From positions 1-64,000 of the forward strand of contig CALWLW010000001.1 in NCBI GenBank assembly GCA_944381625.1: a stretch of DNA of 64,000 nucleotides, in the 5' to 3' direction. How positions within the stretch are numbered: the stretch's first letter is position 1; the number at the start of each line of letters is the position of its first letter. The notes under the pieces were generated by a model. That model did no database searches and was not told the origin of the DNA. It was given only the letters and a program-made list of their open reading frames with translations. Below, in pieces: positions 47,156 to 56,784 of this stretch. A program made the position numbers and the translations under genes. Origin of the DNA: an uncultured Lachnoclostridium sp. (GTDB lineage: Bacteria > Bacillota > Clostridia > Lachnospirales > Lachnospiraceae).

Positions 47156-48529
47156 ATGGTATATGACGTTATCATTGTGGGAGCCGGCCCCGGAGGAATC
47201 TTCTCCGCCTACGAGCTGGTTCACAGGAACCCGAAATTGAAGATCGCCGTGTATGAGTCCGGATATCCTCTGGAAAAGAGGCGGTGTCCGGTGGACGGGG
47301 ACAGAGTGAAATCCTGCGTCAAATGCCCGGTCTGCGCCATTATGAGCGGCTTCGGCGGGGCGGGAGCGTTCTCCGATGGGAAATACAATATCACCAACGA
47401 CTTCGGAGGGACCTTGTACGAGCATATCGGACGGGCCAGTGCGCTGGAACTGATGAAATATGTGGACGGGATCAATACGGCGTACGGCGGTGACGGGACG
47501 GCCATGTATTCCACGGCAGGAACCAGGTTCAAAAAGCTGTGTCTCCAAAACAGGCTGCAGCTTCTGGACGCGTCGGTGCGTCACCTGGGAACGGATATCA
47601 ATTATGTGGTGCTGGAAAACCTGTACCAAGAGCTGAAAGATAAAGTAAGCTTTTTCTTCGAGACGCCTGTGGAGCGGCTGGAGGTTCTGGAAGAAGGTTT
47701 CCGGGTATTTCACCGGAACGGGTACGACGACGGCAGGAGATGCATCGTATCTGTGGGCCGCAGCGGCAGCAAATGGATGGAGAAGGTCTGCAGGGATCTG
47801 GAGATCGGAACGAAATCCAACCGGGTGGACATTGGCGTGCGGGTGGAACTTCCCGCAGTAATTTTCTCTCACCTGACGGATGAACTGTATGAAAGCAAGA
47901 TTGTCTACCGTACGGAAAAGTTTGAGGATCAGGTACGTACCTTCTGTATGAATCCCCGGGGCATTGTGGTGAACGAAAATACCAACGGCATTGTCACGGT
48001 GAATGGGCACAGCTATGAAGGAAAGGAAAAGCAGACGGAAAATACGAATTTTGCCCTGCTGGTATCCAAGCGCTTTTCGGAACCGTTCAAGGACAGCAAT
48101 GGTTACGGGGAGAGTATCGCCCGGCTGTCCAACATGCTGGGCGGCGGCGTGATTGTCCAGCGGTTCGGAGACCTGGTGAGGGGCAGAAGGAGCAATGAGC
48201 GCAGGATCGAGGAGAGTACGGTGACTCCTACTCTGGCGGCCACGCCCGGCGACCTGAGCCTTGTGCTGCCCAAGCGGATTCTGGACGGTATTATGGAAAT
48301 GATTTATGCCCTGGACAAAATCGCTCCGGGTACGGCCAACGACGATACGCTGCTGTATGGTGTGGAAGTAAAATTCTATAATATGGAAGTGGATATCGAC
48401 GAGCACCTGGAAACCAGGTACAAGGGGCTGTATGTGATCGGCGACGGAAGCGGCGTGACTCATTCCCTGTCACACGCGTCCGCCAGCGGCGTGTATGTGG
48501 CGCGCAGGATCGCCGGGGAAGAGGCCTGA
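47156..48529 (+). CDS. Uncharacterised FAD-dependent dehydrogenase (COG2509-like)
   Basis: 457 residues. The N-terminal FAD motif is DVIIVGAGPGGIFSAYEL; a second dinucleotide segment is GLYVIGDGSGVTHSLSHASASG near the end. Between them is a Cys-rich segment, CPVDG...SCVKCPVC (about 42-60), which is conserved in this group and might bind a metal or iron-sulfur centre. The substrate is unknown. It has no close partner; leuS follows with its own promoter. The ribosome site is AAGGAG. Confidence 0.8.
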   Translation: MVYDVIIVGAGPGGIFSAYELVHRNPKLKIAVYESGYPLEKRRCPVDGDRVKSCVKCPVCAIMSGFGGAGAFSDGKYNITNDFGGTLYEHIGRASALELMKYVDGINTAYGGDGTAMYSTAGTRFKKLCLQNRLQLLDASVRHLGTDINYVVLENLYQELKDKVSFFFETPVERLEVLEEGFRVFHRNGYDDGRRCIVSVGRSGSKWMEKVCRDLEIGTKSNRVDIGVRVELPAVIFSHLTDELYESKIVYRTEKFEDQVRTFCMNPRGIVVNENTNGIVTVNGHSYEGKEKQTENTNFALLVSKRFSEPFKDSNGYGESIARLSNMLGGGVIVQRFGDLVRGRRSNERRIEESTVTPTLAATPGDLSLVLPKRILDGIMEMIYALDKIAPGTANDDTLLYGVEVKFYNMEVDIDEHLETRYKGLYVIGDGSGVTHSLSHASASGVYVARRIAGEEA

Positions 48530-48554
48530 ACAGTCAGGAATCACCGGACGATTA

Positions 48555-48583
48555 TTGACAAACGAAGACGGCTATATTAAACT
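48555..48583 (+). promoter_or_regulatory. Candidate leuS promoter
   Basis: TTGACA (48555-48560), 17 bases, TAAACT (48578-48583), giving a leader of about 95 bases. Confidence 0.6.
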
Positions 48584-48585
48584 AA

Positions 48586-48647
48586 TAGCGTCGGTGCAGA
48601 GGGGAAAGTGCGTCCTGAAACGGGCTGTCCCCTGTACACCGGCGCTA
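48586..48647 (+). promoter_or_regulatory. Structured 5' leader of leuS
   Basis: TAGCGTCGGTG (48586-48596) pairs with CACCGGCGCTA (48637-48647) with one G-U pair, and inner AGGGG/CCCCT add to the stem. It begins at the predicted transcript start. It lacks the T-box consensus (AGGGTGGNACCGCG) and a T-run, so it is neither a T-box nor a terminator. A stability hairpin or a protein site is possible. Confidence 0.5.
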
Positions 48648-48683
48648 TCTTTGGTTCCGGTACAGTGAAGGAGGATGTATGAA

Positions 48684-51086
48684 ATGAAACATAATTTCCG
48701 GAAAATAGAGGAAAAATGGCAGAAGAAATGGGAGGACGCCAGGATCTTCCAGGCGGTGGACAACAGTCCCAAACCCAAGTTCTACGGCCTGGTGGAGTTC
48801 CCATACCCCAGCGGGGCGGGCATGCATGTGGGGCATATCAAGGCGTATTCCAGCCTTGAGGTGATCTCAAGAAAGAGAAGGATGGAAGGGTACAATGTCC
48901 TGTTCCCCATAGGGTTCGACGCCTTCGGCCTGCCTACGGAGAATTATGCCATCAAGACAGGCACGCATCCCAGGATCATTACGGACCAGAATATTGCAAA
49001 ATTCACGAACCAGCTGAAGAAAGTGGGCTTTTCCTTCGACTGGGACCGTGTGATCGATACCACGGACGAGGATTATTATAAATGGACCCAGTGGATCTTC
49101 CTGAAGATGTTCGAGGCAGGGCTGGTATTCCGCAGCAAGGCGCTGGTAAACTACTGCCCGTCCTGCAAGGTGGTGCTCTCCAACGAGGACAGTCAGGGCG
49201 GCAAGTGCGATATCTGCCACAGCGACGTGGTACAGAAGTCCAAGGACGTGTGGTACCTGCGCATCACCCAGTATGCGGACAAGCTGCTGGAGGGACTGGA
49301 TCAGGTGGATTATCCCGCCAACATCAAGCAGCAGCAGATCAACTGGATCGGCAAATCCACAGGCGCGTTTGTGAACTTCTCTCTGGACGGGCTGGATGAG
49401 AAGCTGGAGATTTACACCACAAGGCCGGATACCCTGTTCGGAGTGACGTTCATGGTCATCGCGCCGGAGCATCCGCTGATTGACAAATACGCGGACCGGA
49501 TCGCCAACATGGACGAGGTGAAGGCTTACCGCACGGAGTGCGCCAAGAAGACGGAATTTGAGCGTACCCAGCTTGTGAAGGACAAGACCGGCGTGAAGCT
49601 ACAGGGCATCCAGGCGGTCAATCCGGTGAACGGGAAAAAGATCCCCGTATTTATCGCGGACTATGTCATGATGGGCTACGGTACCGGTGCGATCATGGCC
49701 GTGCCGGCCCACGACCAGAGAGACTATGATTTTGCCAGGGCATTCGGTGCGGATATTATAGAGGTTATCAAAGGCGGAGATATCTCCAAAGAAGCTTACG
49801 CAGGGGACGGAGAGATGGTGAACTCCGGCTTCCTGAACGGATATACCAACAAGAAGGATTCCATCGCGCGCATGCTGGAAGAACTGGTTAAAATGGGCGT
49901 TGGCCATGCGGGCGTGCAGTTCAAGATGAAGGACTGGGCGTTCAACCGCCAGAGATACTGGGGCGAGCCGATCCCGATTGTCCACTGCCCGCACTGCGGC
50001 GTGGTTCCGGTACCTTATGAGGAACTGCCGCTGCGCCTGCCGCCGGTGGAGAATTTTGAGCCGGGCGAGGAGGGCGAATCCCCGCTGGCGAAGATCGAAT
50101 CCTTTGTGAACTGCACCTGTCCCAAATGCGGCGCCAAAGCCAGAAGAGAGACGGACACCATGCCCCAGTGGGCAGGGTCTTCCTGGTATTTCCTCAGATA
50201 TATCGACCCGCACAATGACCAGGAACTGGCCGATCCGGAGAAGCTGAAATACTGGATGCCGGTGGACTGGTACAACGGCGGCATGGAGCATGTGACCAGA
50301 CATATGATTTATTCCCGGTTCTGGCACCACTTCCTGTATGATATTGGAGTAGTGAATACGCCGGAGCCGTATGCAAAGCGTTCCGCACAGGGTCTGATCC
50401 TGGGGCCGGACGGCGATAAGATGAGCAAATCCAAGGGCAATGTGGTGGACCCGCTGGATATCGTGGAGGCTTACGGCGCGGATACCCTGCGCACCTACGT
50501 GCTGTTCATGGGTGATTATGGCGCGGCTACCCCGTGGAGCGACAACTCCGTGAAGGGCTGCAAGCGCTTCCTGGAGCGTGTGGCAGGATTTACGGATCTT
50601 CTGTCTGAGGATTCTGAGACCGGAAAGCTGGAGACCGCGTTCCACAGAGCCATCAAGAAGGTCAGCTCCGATATCGAGGATATGAAATTCAACACGGCGA
50701 TTGCCTGCCTCATGTCCCTGACCAACGACATCTACAGCCTGGGCAAGATCAGCAGGGAACAGCTTCAGATCTTTATCGAGTTGCTCTGCCCGTTCGCACC
50801 CCATCTGTGCGAGGAGATCTGGGAGTTCATGGGCGGAGAAGGATTCCTGTCCCAGCATGCATGGCCTCAGTACGACGAGAGCAAGACGGTGGAAGCGCAG
50901 ACGGAGATCGGTGTGCAGGTGAACGGCAAGGTCCGCGGCAAGGTGGTCATCCCCACCGGCGCGGAGAAGGAAGAGGTGTTCGCCATTGCCAAAGCTGATT
51001 CCAGAATCGCGTCTCTCCTGGAAGGCAAGACGCTGGTGAAGGAAGTGTACGTACCCAACCGTCTGGTGAATTTTGTGGTGAAATAA
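48684..51086 (+). CDS. leuS: Leucyl-tRNA synthetase
   Basis: Class I synthetase, 800 residues. The HIGH motif is in PYPSGAGMHVGHIKAYSS and the KMSKS loop in GDKMSKSKGNVVDP. The editing domain carries TTRPDTLFGVTFMV; zinc-type Cys pairs (CPSC...CDIC) lie near 155-175. ATG 48684 has AAGGAGG nine bases ahead; ATG 48675 directly abuts that site. Confidence 0.97.
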   Translation: MKHNFRKIEEKWQKKWEDARIFQAVDNSPKPKFYGLVEFPYPSGAGMHVGHIKAYSSLEVISRKRRMEGYNVLFPIGFDAFGLPTENYAIKTGTHPRIITDQNIAKFTNQLKKVGFSFDWDRVIDTTDEDYYKWTQWIFLKMFEAGLVFRSKALVNYCPSCKVVLSNEDSQGGKCDICHSDVVQKSKDVWYLRITQYADKLLEGLDQVDYPANIKQQQINWIGKSTGAFVNFSLDGLDEKLEIYTTRPDTLFGVTFMVIAPEHPLIDKYADRIANMDEVKAYRTECAKKTEFERTQLVKDKTGVKLQGIQAVNPVNGKKIPVFIADYVMMGYGTGAIMAVPAHDQRDYDFARAFGADIIEVIKGGDISKEAYAGDGEMVNSGFLNGYTNKKDSIARMLEELVKMGVGHAGVQFKMKDWAFNRQRYWGEPIPIVHCPHCGVVPVPYEELPLRLPPVENFEPGEEGESPLAKIESFVNCTCPKCGAKARRETDTMPQWAGSSWYFLRYIDPHNDQELADPEKLKYWMPVDWYNGGMEHVTRHMIYSRFWHHFLYDIGVVNTPEPYAKRSAQGLILGPDGDKMSKSKGNVVDPLDIVEAYGADTLRTYVLFMGDYGAATPWSDNSVKGCKRFLERVAGFTDLLSEDSETGKLETAFHRAIKKVSSDIEDMKFNTAIACLMSLTNDIYSLGKISREQLQIFIELLCPFAPHLCEEIWEFMGGEGFLSQHAWPQYDESKTVEAQTEIGVQVNGKVRGKVVIPTGAEKEEVFAIAKADSRIASLLEGKTLVKEVYVPNRLVNFVVK

Positions 51087-51140
51087 GACGGCAATATCCC
51101 GGAATGAGCGTTGAGAACTAAATTGTTAAAGTTCACATGA

Positions 51141-51169
51141 TTGACATATCGGTTTTTTCCTCTTAAAGT
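51141..51169 (+). promoter_or_regulatory. Promoter of the small membrane protein gene
   Basis: TTGACA (51141-51146), 17 bases, TAAAGT (51164-51169), then a leader of about 75 bases to the AGGAGG site. Confidence 0.65.
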
Positions 51170-51249
51170 GACGAAAAGAGTGCGGGAAATTAGACAAAAC
51201 TGCACTTTTGCAAAAACGCAACATTTCACGAAAAGAGGAGGAAATTTAT

Positions 51250-51819
51250 ATGGAAATTTTAATGCCGTTTTTGTTGATTCTTATTTTGGGAGGTTTCTTC
51301 TTATACAATCCGATGAGAAGAAAATACAGCGGCGTCATTGGCGTTCTGGGTTCCTATCTGGTCTCCATAGGACTGATCCTGGCAGTCTCTCTCATCGGCG
51401 CGATCTTCAGCGCAGATATAAGAGGATCCATGGACGGAGGGATTATCGGCCTGCTCGTGTACATTGTACTGGCTCTGCTCACCATCGCTTATGTGGCGTT
51501 CCTTATGATGACGCGGTGCACGACGGTTATGGATCGCATCCTGCTTCCGTTTGCCATTATGATTATTGCATTTGGATTCGCAACCAGGCTGATGGCGTCG
51601 ATCTTCCTGCACATTCCCATGGAAAGCGGTGACAGCGACGCGGGCCGCAGCGGATATTCTTTTCCTCAGTATATCTATGACGGAAATGGAAATCCCTGGG
51701 AGCTGATGAACAGCGGCTGGGACAATGCCAATTATTATTGTCAGAAGACAGGGGAAACAAGAATGTTTTACGAGTCTGATTTTGATATGGGCGCTCCTTC
51801 GGGATTCTCACGGAGATAA
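51250..51819 (+). CDS. Hypothetical four-helix membrane protein
   Basis: 189 residues. Four hydrophobic segments: about 3-18, 28-52, 64-86 and 97-118. A polar extracytoplasmic or cytoplasmic tail follows, with a YIYDGNGNPWELMNSG segment. I recognise no family. ATG 51250 has AGGAGGAAA ahead. It has its own promoter and terminator, so it is a single-gene unit. Confidence 0.65.
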   Translation: MEILMPFLLILILGGFFLYNPMRRKYSGVIGVLGSYLVSIGLILAVSLIGAIFSADIRGSMDGGIIGLLVYIVLALLTIAYVAFLMMTRCTTVMDRILLPFAIMIIAFGFATRLMASIFLHIPMESGDSDAGRSGYSFPQYIYDGNGNPWELMNSGWDNANYYCQKTGETRMFYESDFDMGAPSGFSRR

Positions 51820-51827
51820 AAGCAGGA

Positions 51828-51861
51828 GGCGCAGGGGGATACCTCTGCGCCCTTTGTTTTT
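51828..51861 (+). terminator. Rho-independent terminator
   Basis: GGCGCAGGGG (51828-51837) pairs with CCTCTGCGCC (51842-51851) with one G-U, then CTTTGTTTTT. It lies nine bases before the end of the minus-strand kinase gene. Confidence 0.85.
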
Positions 51862-51869
51862 ATATGAAC

Positions 51870-53414
51870 TTACCGGGGATACAGGATGTTCAGGCTCTGG
51901 ACAAAGATATGATCCTGCAGGGTGGAGTTCAGCACTGCGCCGGGATAGCGTTCCAGAAGTTCCCGGACGATCCGCAGGCCGTTTCCCCGGCCGGCGCCTT
52001 TACTGGTCTTTCCGGGATGTATTCCGTTTTGGCGGGTCTCTTCCGTAATGGTATTCTTGATGACATAGGAGCATCCCTCTTCGTTTCCGGCGATTTTCAC
52101 GTCCAGAATCCCGCCTGGCAGCTTTGCCGTTTCCTCCAGGGCATTGTCCAGCAGGATGCCCAGAACCCTGGTAAGGTCGATGATGTCCATTCCCGTCTGG
52201 AACTGTTCCGGCACAAGCTTTGCCTGGAAACGGAGGGACACGTCCTGCTGCAGCGCCTGAGAGAATTTCAGGTGGAAGAAGGCGCGCAGGGATTCTGTCG
52301 GAATCTGGCAGAGCTGCGACAGCAGTTCACTCTGCCGGATGGTTTTCTCCGAATATGGATAGATGTTCTGCCAGAAGAAATCCTTCATTTCCTGATCCTC
52401 ACTGCGTTCTACAAAATTCCCCATGGTAAAAAAGATATTTTTCATGTCGTGCCGCATGGCCTGCACGGCGGCAAGGCTGCGGTCCAGTTCCGCGTGGTAA
52501 GCGGCGGTTCCCTGTTGTTCCCATTCATGGAAGGTGGCGCTGTCCCTATAGAGGGCGAAGCGGACCAGCAGATTCAGAAACGGGAGCTGCGCCCATAAAA
52601 AAAGCAGGCACAGCACCGGGATCAGAAGGGACAGGAACGCGTTCTGCATCCTCATCAGCGTGGCCGGAATATACAGCAGGGTAAATACCAGCAGGATCAG
52701 GAGGGAGAGCAGGAAAAAGGAATTTTCAATCTGACGGTATCTGGCTCCGGAGAGATTTAATTGGCGCAGTTTCTCCGCCGTATGCTTTCTCAGAAGACAG
52801 GCGGCCGTCAGGAAGAACAGTATGACGGCCGCCGCAAGGACGGTATAGCCCAGGGCGGAGCTGGGGAAACCGCCTAAAATCTGCGGGGCGGGGACAGCGA
52901 AAAACAGGACATAGCTGTACATGGCCAGGGACAGGAAAACAAACAGGAAATAGCAGATAAACTGGTTTCCTTTCAGCGTTCCCAGACACAGCCAGGCCCC
53001 GGCATAAACTGCGCAGAACAGGATCCAGAAAATCCACAGATGCCCCATGACGGCGCTGGTGTTATTGAAGTGCCTGGTGGGGAACAGCAGCGCGGAGAAG
53101 AAAAAGGCGTAGTCGAGGGGCTGGAACGGCAGCAGCTCCAGGACGCGGACCAGACCGGTGAGCAGCGCCGCAAGACAGAGAGCCAGGAAAGCCTCGGAAC
53201 GGATGCTCACGGACCAGACCCAGGCGAACTGGAGGAAGGGCGGCAGGAGGGCGGCGGCCAGCCTTGCCGGTCCTTTGAAGAACCGCTTTGCCAGAAAGAC
53301 GAAACCGGCGCACAGAAAAATATGGAAGAAGCAGACGCCGAATTCGGCCAGTGAGCCTGCAAACAGTTCTCCGGTATCCAGAAGATACGGTCCTCCACCA
53401 AAAATATCAATCAT
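51870..53414 (-). CDS. GHKL-type sensor histidine kinase
   Basis: 514 residues. About eight membrane helices fill the first ~290, then a coiled segment, the phospho-acceptor AMRHDMKN near 318, and a GHKL ATPase domain (LDNALEET, GRGNGLRIVREL) typical of AgrC/CitB-like kinases. It overlaps its LytTR response regulator by four bases. The signal is unknown; peptide pheromones are common for this class, but no propeptide gene is seen here. Confidence 0.88.
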   Translation of the reverse strand: MIDIFGGGPYLLDTGELFAGSLAEFGVCFFHIFLCAGFVFLAKRFFKGPARLAAALLPPFLQFAWVWSVSIRSEAFLALCLAALLTGLVRVLELLPFQPLDYAFFFSALLFPTRHFNNTSAVMGHLWIFWILFCAVYAGAWLCLGTLKGNQFICYFLFVFLSLAMYSYVLFFAVPAPQILGGFPSSALGYTVLAAAVILFFLTAACLLRKHTAEKLRQLNLSGARYRQIENSFFLLSLLILLVFTLLYIPATLMRMQNAFLSLLIPVLCLLFLWAQLPFLNLLVRFALYRDSATFHEWEQQGTAAYHAELDRSLAAVQAMRHDMKNIFFTMGNFVERSEDQEMKDFFWQNIYPYSEKTIRQSELLSQLCQIPTESLRAFFHLKFSQALQQDVSLRFQAKLVPEQFQTGMDIIDLTRVLGILLDNALEETAKLPGGILDVKIAGNEEGCSYVIKNTITEETRQNGIHPGKTSKGAGRGNGLRIVRELLERYPGAVLNSTLQDHIFVQSLNILYPR

Positions 53415-54172
53415 GGATTTGAATTCCTTTCTTTTTTGAAGCAGGCGGCCACCACTTCTTTTCTTTTTCCCATGGCGCAGACGGCGGACTCGCCGTTGGC
53501 CAGCCTGACAAGGCCGTTTTTGACGGAGAGTACGTGCCGTTTGTTGACCAGCACGGAACGGTGGCAGCGGATGAAGCCGGGACCCAGAAGCTCCAGCGCG
53601 TGCTCTATGGTATCACGCACTGTGATTTCTGAACCGTCGAAGGTGTGGTAGCAGATGGAATGGGCTACGGCCTTCACGGAATCCACGTACACAATTTCTG
53701 ATATGGGAAGCTCTGCCGCCTCATCGATTCCCAGCGGAAGCCTGATCATGGGAACAGAGGCGTCCGGGACGACCGGGACGGCGGCCATGTTCAGATATTT
53801 CACATATTCGGAGATCATCTTATCCTGTTCCGGCGTTTTCTCAATGAATCCGAAGGCGCGGATACCGCTTTTCAGGATCTCCATCCCTTTTTCCGTGTGG
53901 CTGGTGACGAAGACAATCTTCGCGTCCGCGTCCCTGCGGTAGATACGTTTCACCAGATCAACCCCGTTCAGTTCTTCTTTCCCGAAGTCATAATCCAGAA
54001 AATAAAGATAGGAGCCGGGGGAGTTGTTTATGAAGTTTATCAGCTCGCCGCCGGAGGAGGCGATGCAGGAGAGGCAGGCGTCCGCACGGCTTCTGGAAAT
54101 GGCCTTGTTCAGAAGGGAAGCAGAAAGCCGGAGGGTAAACGGATCGTCGTCACAGATGATAATATTCAGCAC
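53411..54172 (-). CDS. LytTR-family response regulator
   Basis: 253 residues. The receiver domain (1-125) has IICDDD and the phospho-Asp in YFLDYDF; the LytTR DNA-binding domain (about 145-245) has the conserved FIRCHRSVLVNKRHV segment. Direct repeats matching LytTR sites stand immediately upstream of the gene, so control of itself and of the divergent gene at 54411 is likely. Confidence 0.92.
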   Translation of the reverse strand: MLNIIICDDDPFTLRLSASLLNKAISRSRADACLSCIASSGGELINFINNSPGSYLYFLDYDFGKEELNGVDLVKRIYRRDADAKIVFVTSHTEKGMEILKSGIRAFGFIEKTPEQDKMISEYVKYLNMAAVPVVPDASVPMIRLPLGIDEAAELPISEIVYVDSVKAVAHSICYHTFDGSEITVRDTIEHALELLGPGFIRCHRSVLVNKRHVLSVKNGLVRLANGESAVCAMGKRKEVVAACFKKERNSNP

Positions 54173-54234
54173 ATAAACACATCCTTATTCATTTTTTCCC
54201 ATTGTAGCAGATTTTCAAAAGAAGCAAAAGGATC

Positions 54235-54265
54235 TTGTCCTGAACATCAGAATTTTGTCCTGAAC
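54235..54265. promoter_or_regulatory. LytTR-type direct-repeat operator
   Basis: TTGTCCTGAAC occurs at 54235-54245 and 54255-54265, an exact 11-base repeat with a 20-base period, i.e. on one face of DNA. On the other strand each contains GTTCAG, which fits the GTTN[AG][TG] core of LytTR sites. It lies between the regulator gene and the divergent membrane gene. Confidence 0.75.
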
Positions 54266-54410
54266 GCCGGGTCTGAAGCGCGATTGAAGACAGAGGGGAG
54301 CCTTTGGGGACGAAAACCACACAGGCGCCCGGAAATATGGTATCTTTAGCGTGCAAGCATGCTCGCTGGCCATGTGCCCGCGGGAATCATATTTGTGAAA
54401 GGAAAGAGGA

Positions 54411-55553
54411 ATGATGGAAAATTTGGAAAACGATAAAATCACCCTGCCGAAGAAACCGGAGGGAGGCAGGATACTGGCGCTGGACGCGGTGAGGGGTCTG
54501 GCGGTGCTGGGCATGTATATTCAGCATTTTGCTCTGAACCAATGGAATTCCGACCTGGTATCCGGAAATACCATGATCCTGTTCATGCTCTGCTCAGGGA
54601 TCTCCTATTCTTTGATGGGAGCAGGCGCCAGGAGAAAGGGGATGGCTCAGGAACAGCTTCGGACCAGAATTTTGTCCCGCTCCATTCTGATCGACCTGGC
54701 AGGCTATTTTCTGATCCTGCTGAACGGCCCCTTCGGCGTGGTGCTTCCTGCCTATGCCATGCTGTTCCTTTTGGCCATGCCGCTGTACGGGCGGACGGAA
54801 GGACAGCTTCTAAGACTGTCCTGCCTGCTGTATGTGATCTGTCCGCCGCTTATGATAATCGGCTTAAGCCTGTTCTCCGGGGCGGCGCTGCTGGCGGATA
54901 TTGCGGGCGGGCCTTTGTCGGCCCTGGCGTGGGCGCCCATATTTGTTGTGGGAATGGCCATAGGAAGAATGGATCTGCGTAACAGAAAACTTCCTGCCAG
55001 ATTGGCAGGGACCGGTCTGGCGCTGCTGGTTCCGGTGAAGCTGTTCTGTGTCACTGTCCTGCCGCAATTGCGGATGATGGTGGAAAACTGGATGGTGCAG
55101 GCCATGGCCGCCTCCGGTGGAGAGATAGATCCGTATGCGGTCTGGCCCCGCAACACGCAGCCGGTACAGTGGCATATGCTTTTTGTGGAAGCTCCTCAGG
55201 GGGGATCGCTTTTTGAACTGCTGACGGGAACCGGGCTGTCTTTGATCGTGCTGGGCTGCCTGCTCCGGCTGGGACAGAAGAAAATGGATGCGGTTTTAAA
55301 GCCCTTTGCAGCTGTAGGAAAGGCCTCCCTTACCCTGTACATGGCCCAGTTCGTCCTGGCATGGGTACTTCAGCTGGCAGGGATCGATGTGACGGGCCTG
55401 GAGATCGGAAGCATTCCTTTTGGGGATATCCTTGTGGCGTGCGCTGTCCTGGCGGCTGGCTGTCTGCTCGCCAGATGGAAAGAAGCGCCCATGGAATGGG
55501 CTGTGAGAAGGTTTGAAAAAGTGTTTCTGGGGCATGGACGCCGGGAAGGGTAA
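54411..55553 (+). CDS. HGSNAT/DUF418-like membrane acyltransferase-related protein
   Basis: 380 residues, about nine membrane helices. The N-terminus ILALDAVRGLAVLGMYIQHF carries the RGxA and His pattern of the heparan-glucosaminide acetyltransferase-like/DUF418 group, and a DUF418-like end follows. The substrate is unknown. ATG 54411 or 54414 could start it. The LytTR repeats upstream suggest it is the two-component system's target. Its stop abuts, without a gap, the convergent LacI gene. Confidence 0.7.
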   Translation: MMENLENDKITLPKKPEGGRILALDAVRGLAVLGMYIQHFALNQWNSDLVSGNTMILFMLCSGISYSLMGAGARRKGMAQEQLRTRILSRSILIDLAGYFLILLNGPFGVVLPAYAMLFLLAMPLYGRTEGQLLRLSCLLYVICPPLMIIGLSLFSGAALLADIAGGPLSALAWAPIFVVGMAIGRMDLRNRKLPARLAGTGLALLVPVKLFCVTVLPQLRMMVENWMVQAMAASGGEIDPYAVWPRNTQPVQWHMLFVEAPQGGSLFELLTGTGLSLIVLGCLLRLGQKKMDAVLKPFAAVGKASLTLYMAQFVLAWVLQLAGIDVTGLEIGSIPFGDILVACAVLAAGCLLARWKEAPMEWAVRRFEKVFLGHGRREG

Positions 55554-56546
55554 TCAGAACCTTTCCCTCACGCTTTGCCCTTCGATAAAATGATAGCCGA
55601 TGAGCTGAGTCTTGCTCACAGGTTCTCCCTGGCGTATCTTCAGGATGGTATCCGCGCATACGCAGGCCGCCGTCTCCACGTCGAACCGGATTGTGGTGAG
55701 CGGCGGGGTGAGAATCTCGGAGGTATCGTAGCCGCCGAAGCCGGTGACAGACAGATCCTCAGGAATCCGGATATGCAGCTCCCTGGCGGCCTTATATGCG
55801 CCGTAGGCAATCCGGTCGGTGGCGCACAGAAGAGCCTTGGGAGGATTGGGGGCGCTAAGAGCCGCGAGAGCGGTCTTATAGGCAGTCTGATAAGTGAAAT
55901 CCGCCTGATAGGTGCGGATGTCAGAGACGCCGCCGGCTTTGAGGCCGTCGATGATCCCCTGTTTTCTCCGTTGTCCCACGGCGATATCTTCCTCCGTGAC
56001 CCAGAGACAGCCTGCGGAAGCGACGTCCCGTCCGGCCACGTAATTCCCAAGGAATTTTCCGGCATTGTAATTGTCATCCAGGATGGAGATGCCGTCCTCA
56101 TATTCCTGGCCGAGAAAGATCACGGGCGTCTGAATCCGCCCGATGGCTTCCTTGTGCCCGGGAGTAATATAAGTGGCGACGATAATGATGCCGTCCACGT
56201 TCATATTGGCCAGATGTTCTATGCTCTGCACCTCGAATTCAATGTCGTTCTCGGTATTGATAATCAGAGGTGTATATTTTTTTGTGCGCAGATATTTGTC
56301 CATGGCAGTGAGGACGCGGGGAGTGACGGTGGAATCAAAACCGGGCAGGATGATGCCCATGATATTGCTCTGCTTGGCGCTCAGACGGGCGAACATATTC
56401 GCCCGGTAGTTGCACTGCCGGACAGCTTTCTCGATCTTATCATAAAATTCCGGTTTTACGGGTTTGCCGTTGAGATAACGGGACACCGTACTTTTGGAAA
56501 CGCCGGCCATCTTGGCCACATCATTGATTGTATATCGATTTCCCAT
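55554..56546 (-). CDS. scrR: LacI-family repressor, ScrR-like
   Basis: 330 residues. The N-terminal helix-turn-helix and hinge are YTINDVAKMAGVSKSTVSRYLNG; the rest is the periplasmic-binding-like sugar sensor. ATG 56546 is chosen because the domain begins there; the earlier in-frame codons are in the leader. It is divergent from a sucrose-type PTS gene with two LacI-type palindromes between them, so it most likely represses that operon and responds to a sugar or sugar phosphate. Confidence 0.88.
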   Translation of the reverse strand: MGNRYTINDVAKMAGVSKSTVSRYLNGKPVKPEFYDKIEKAVRQCNYRANMFARLSAKQSNIMGIILPGFDSTVTPRVLTAMDKYLRTKKYTPLIINTENDIEFEVQSIEHLANMNVDGIIIVATYITPGHKEAIGRIQTPVIFLGQEYEDGISILDDNYNAGKFLGNYVAGRDVASAGCLWVTEEDIAVGQRRKQGIIDGLKAGGVSDIRTYQADFTYQTAYKTALAALSAPNPPKALLCATDRIAYGAYKAARELHIRIPEDLSVTGFGGYDTSEILTPPLTTIRFDVETAACVCADTILKIRQGEPVSKTQLIGYHFIEGQSVRERF

Positions 56547-56784
56547 AATTCCTGTCTGCCTGTTCTTTACATGAAAATTCCTTCCGCCGGAACAACGCGC
56601 AGATGCTCCAAACGAAGGATAGCTGAAGGTATTGTAACATAGATAAAAAAGAAGCGTCAAATCTATTTTGAAGATGGGACGGAGGTTTCCGGCTCCGGAC
56701 AGAAAGCTGGACGGGATAAGACGGATGTTTTGTAATAATTGCAGGAAAAAGTACGCGTTCAGTCATGCTTTATACAGCATATTG

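Noticed and set aside
48540..48683. T-box riboswitch before leuS
   Set aside because: No AGGGTGGNACCGCG box, no specifier stem and no terminator/antiterminator pair were found.
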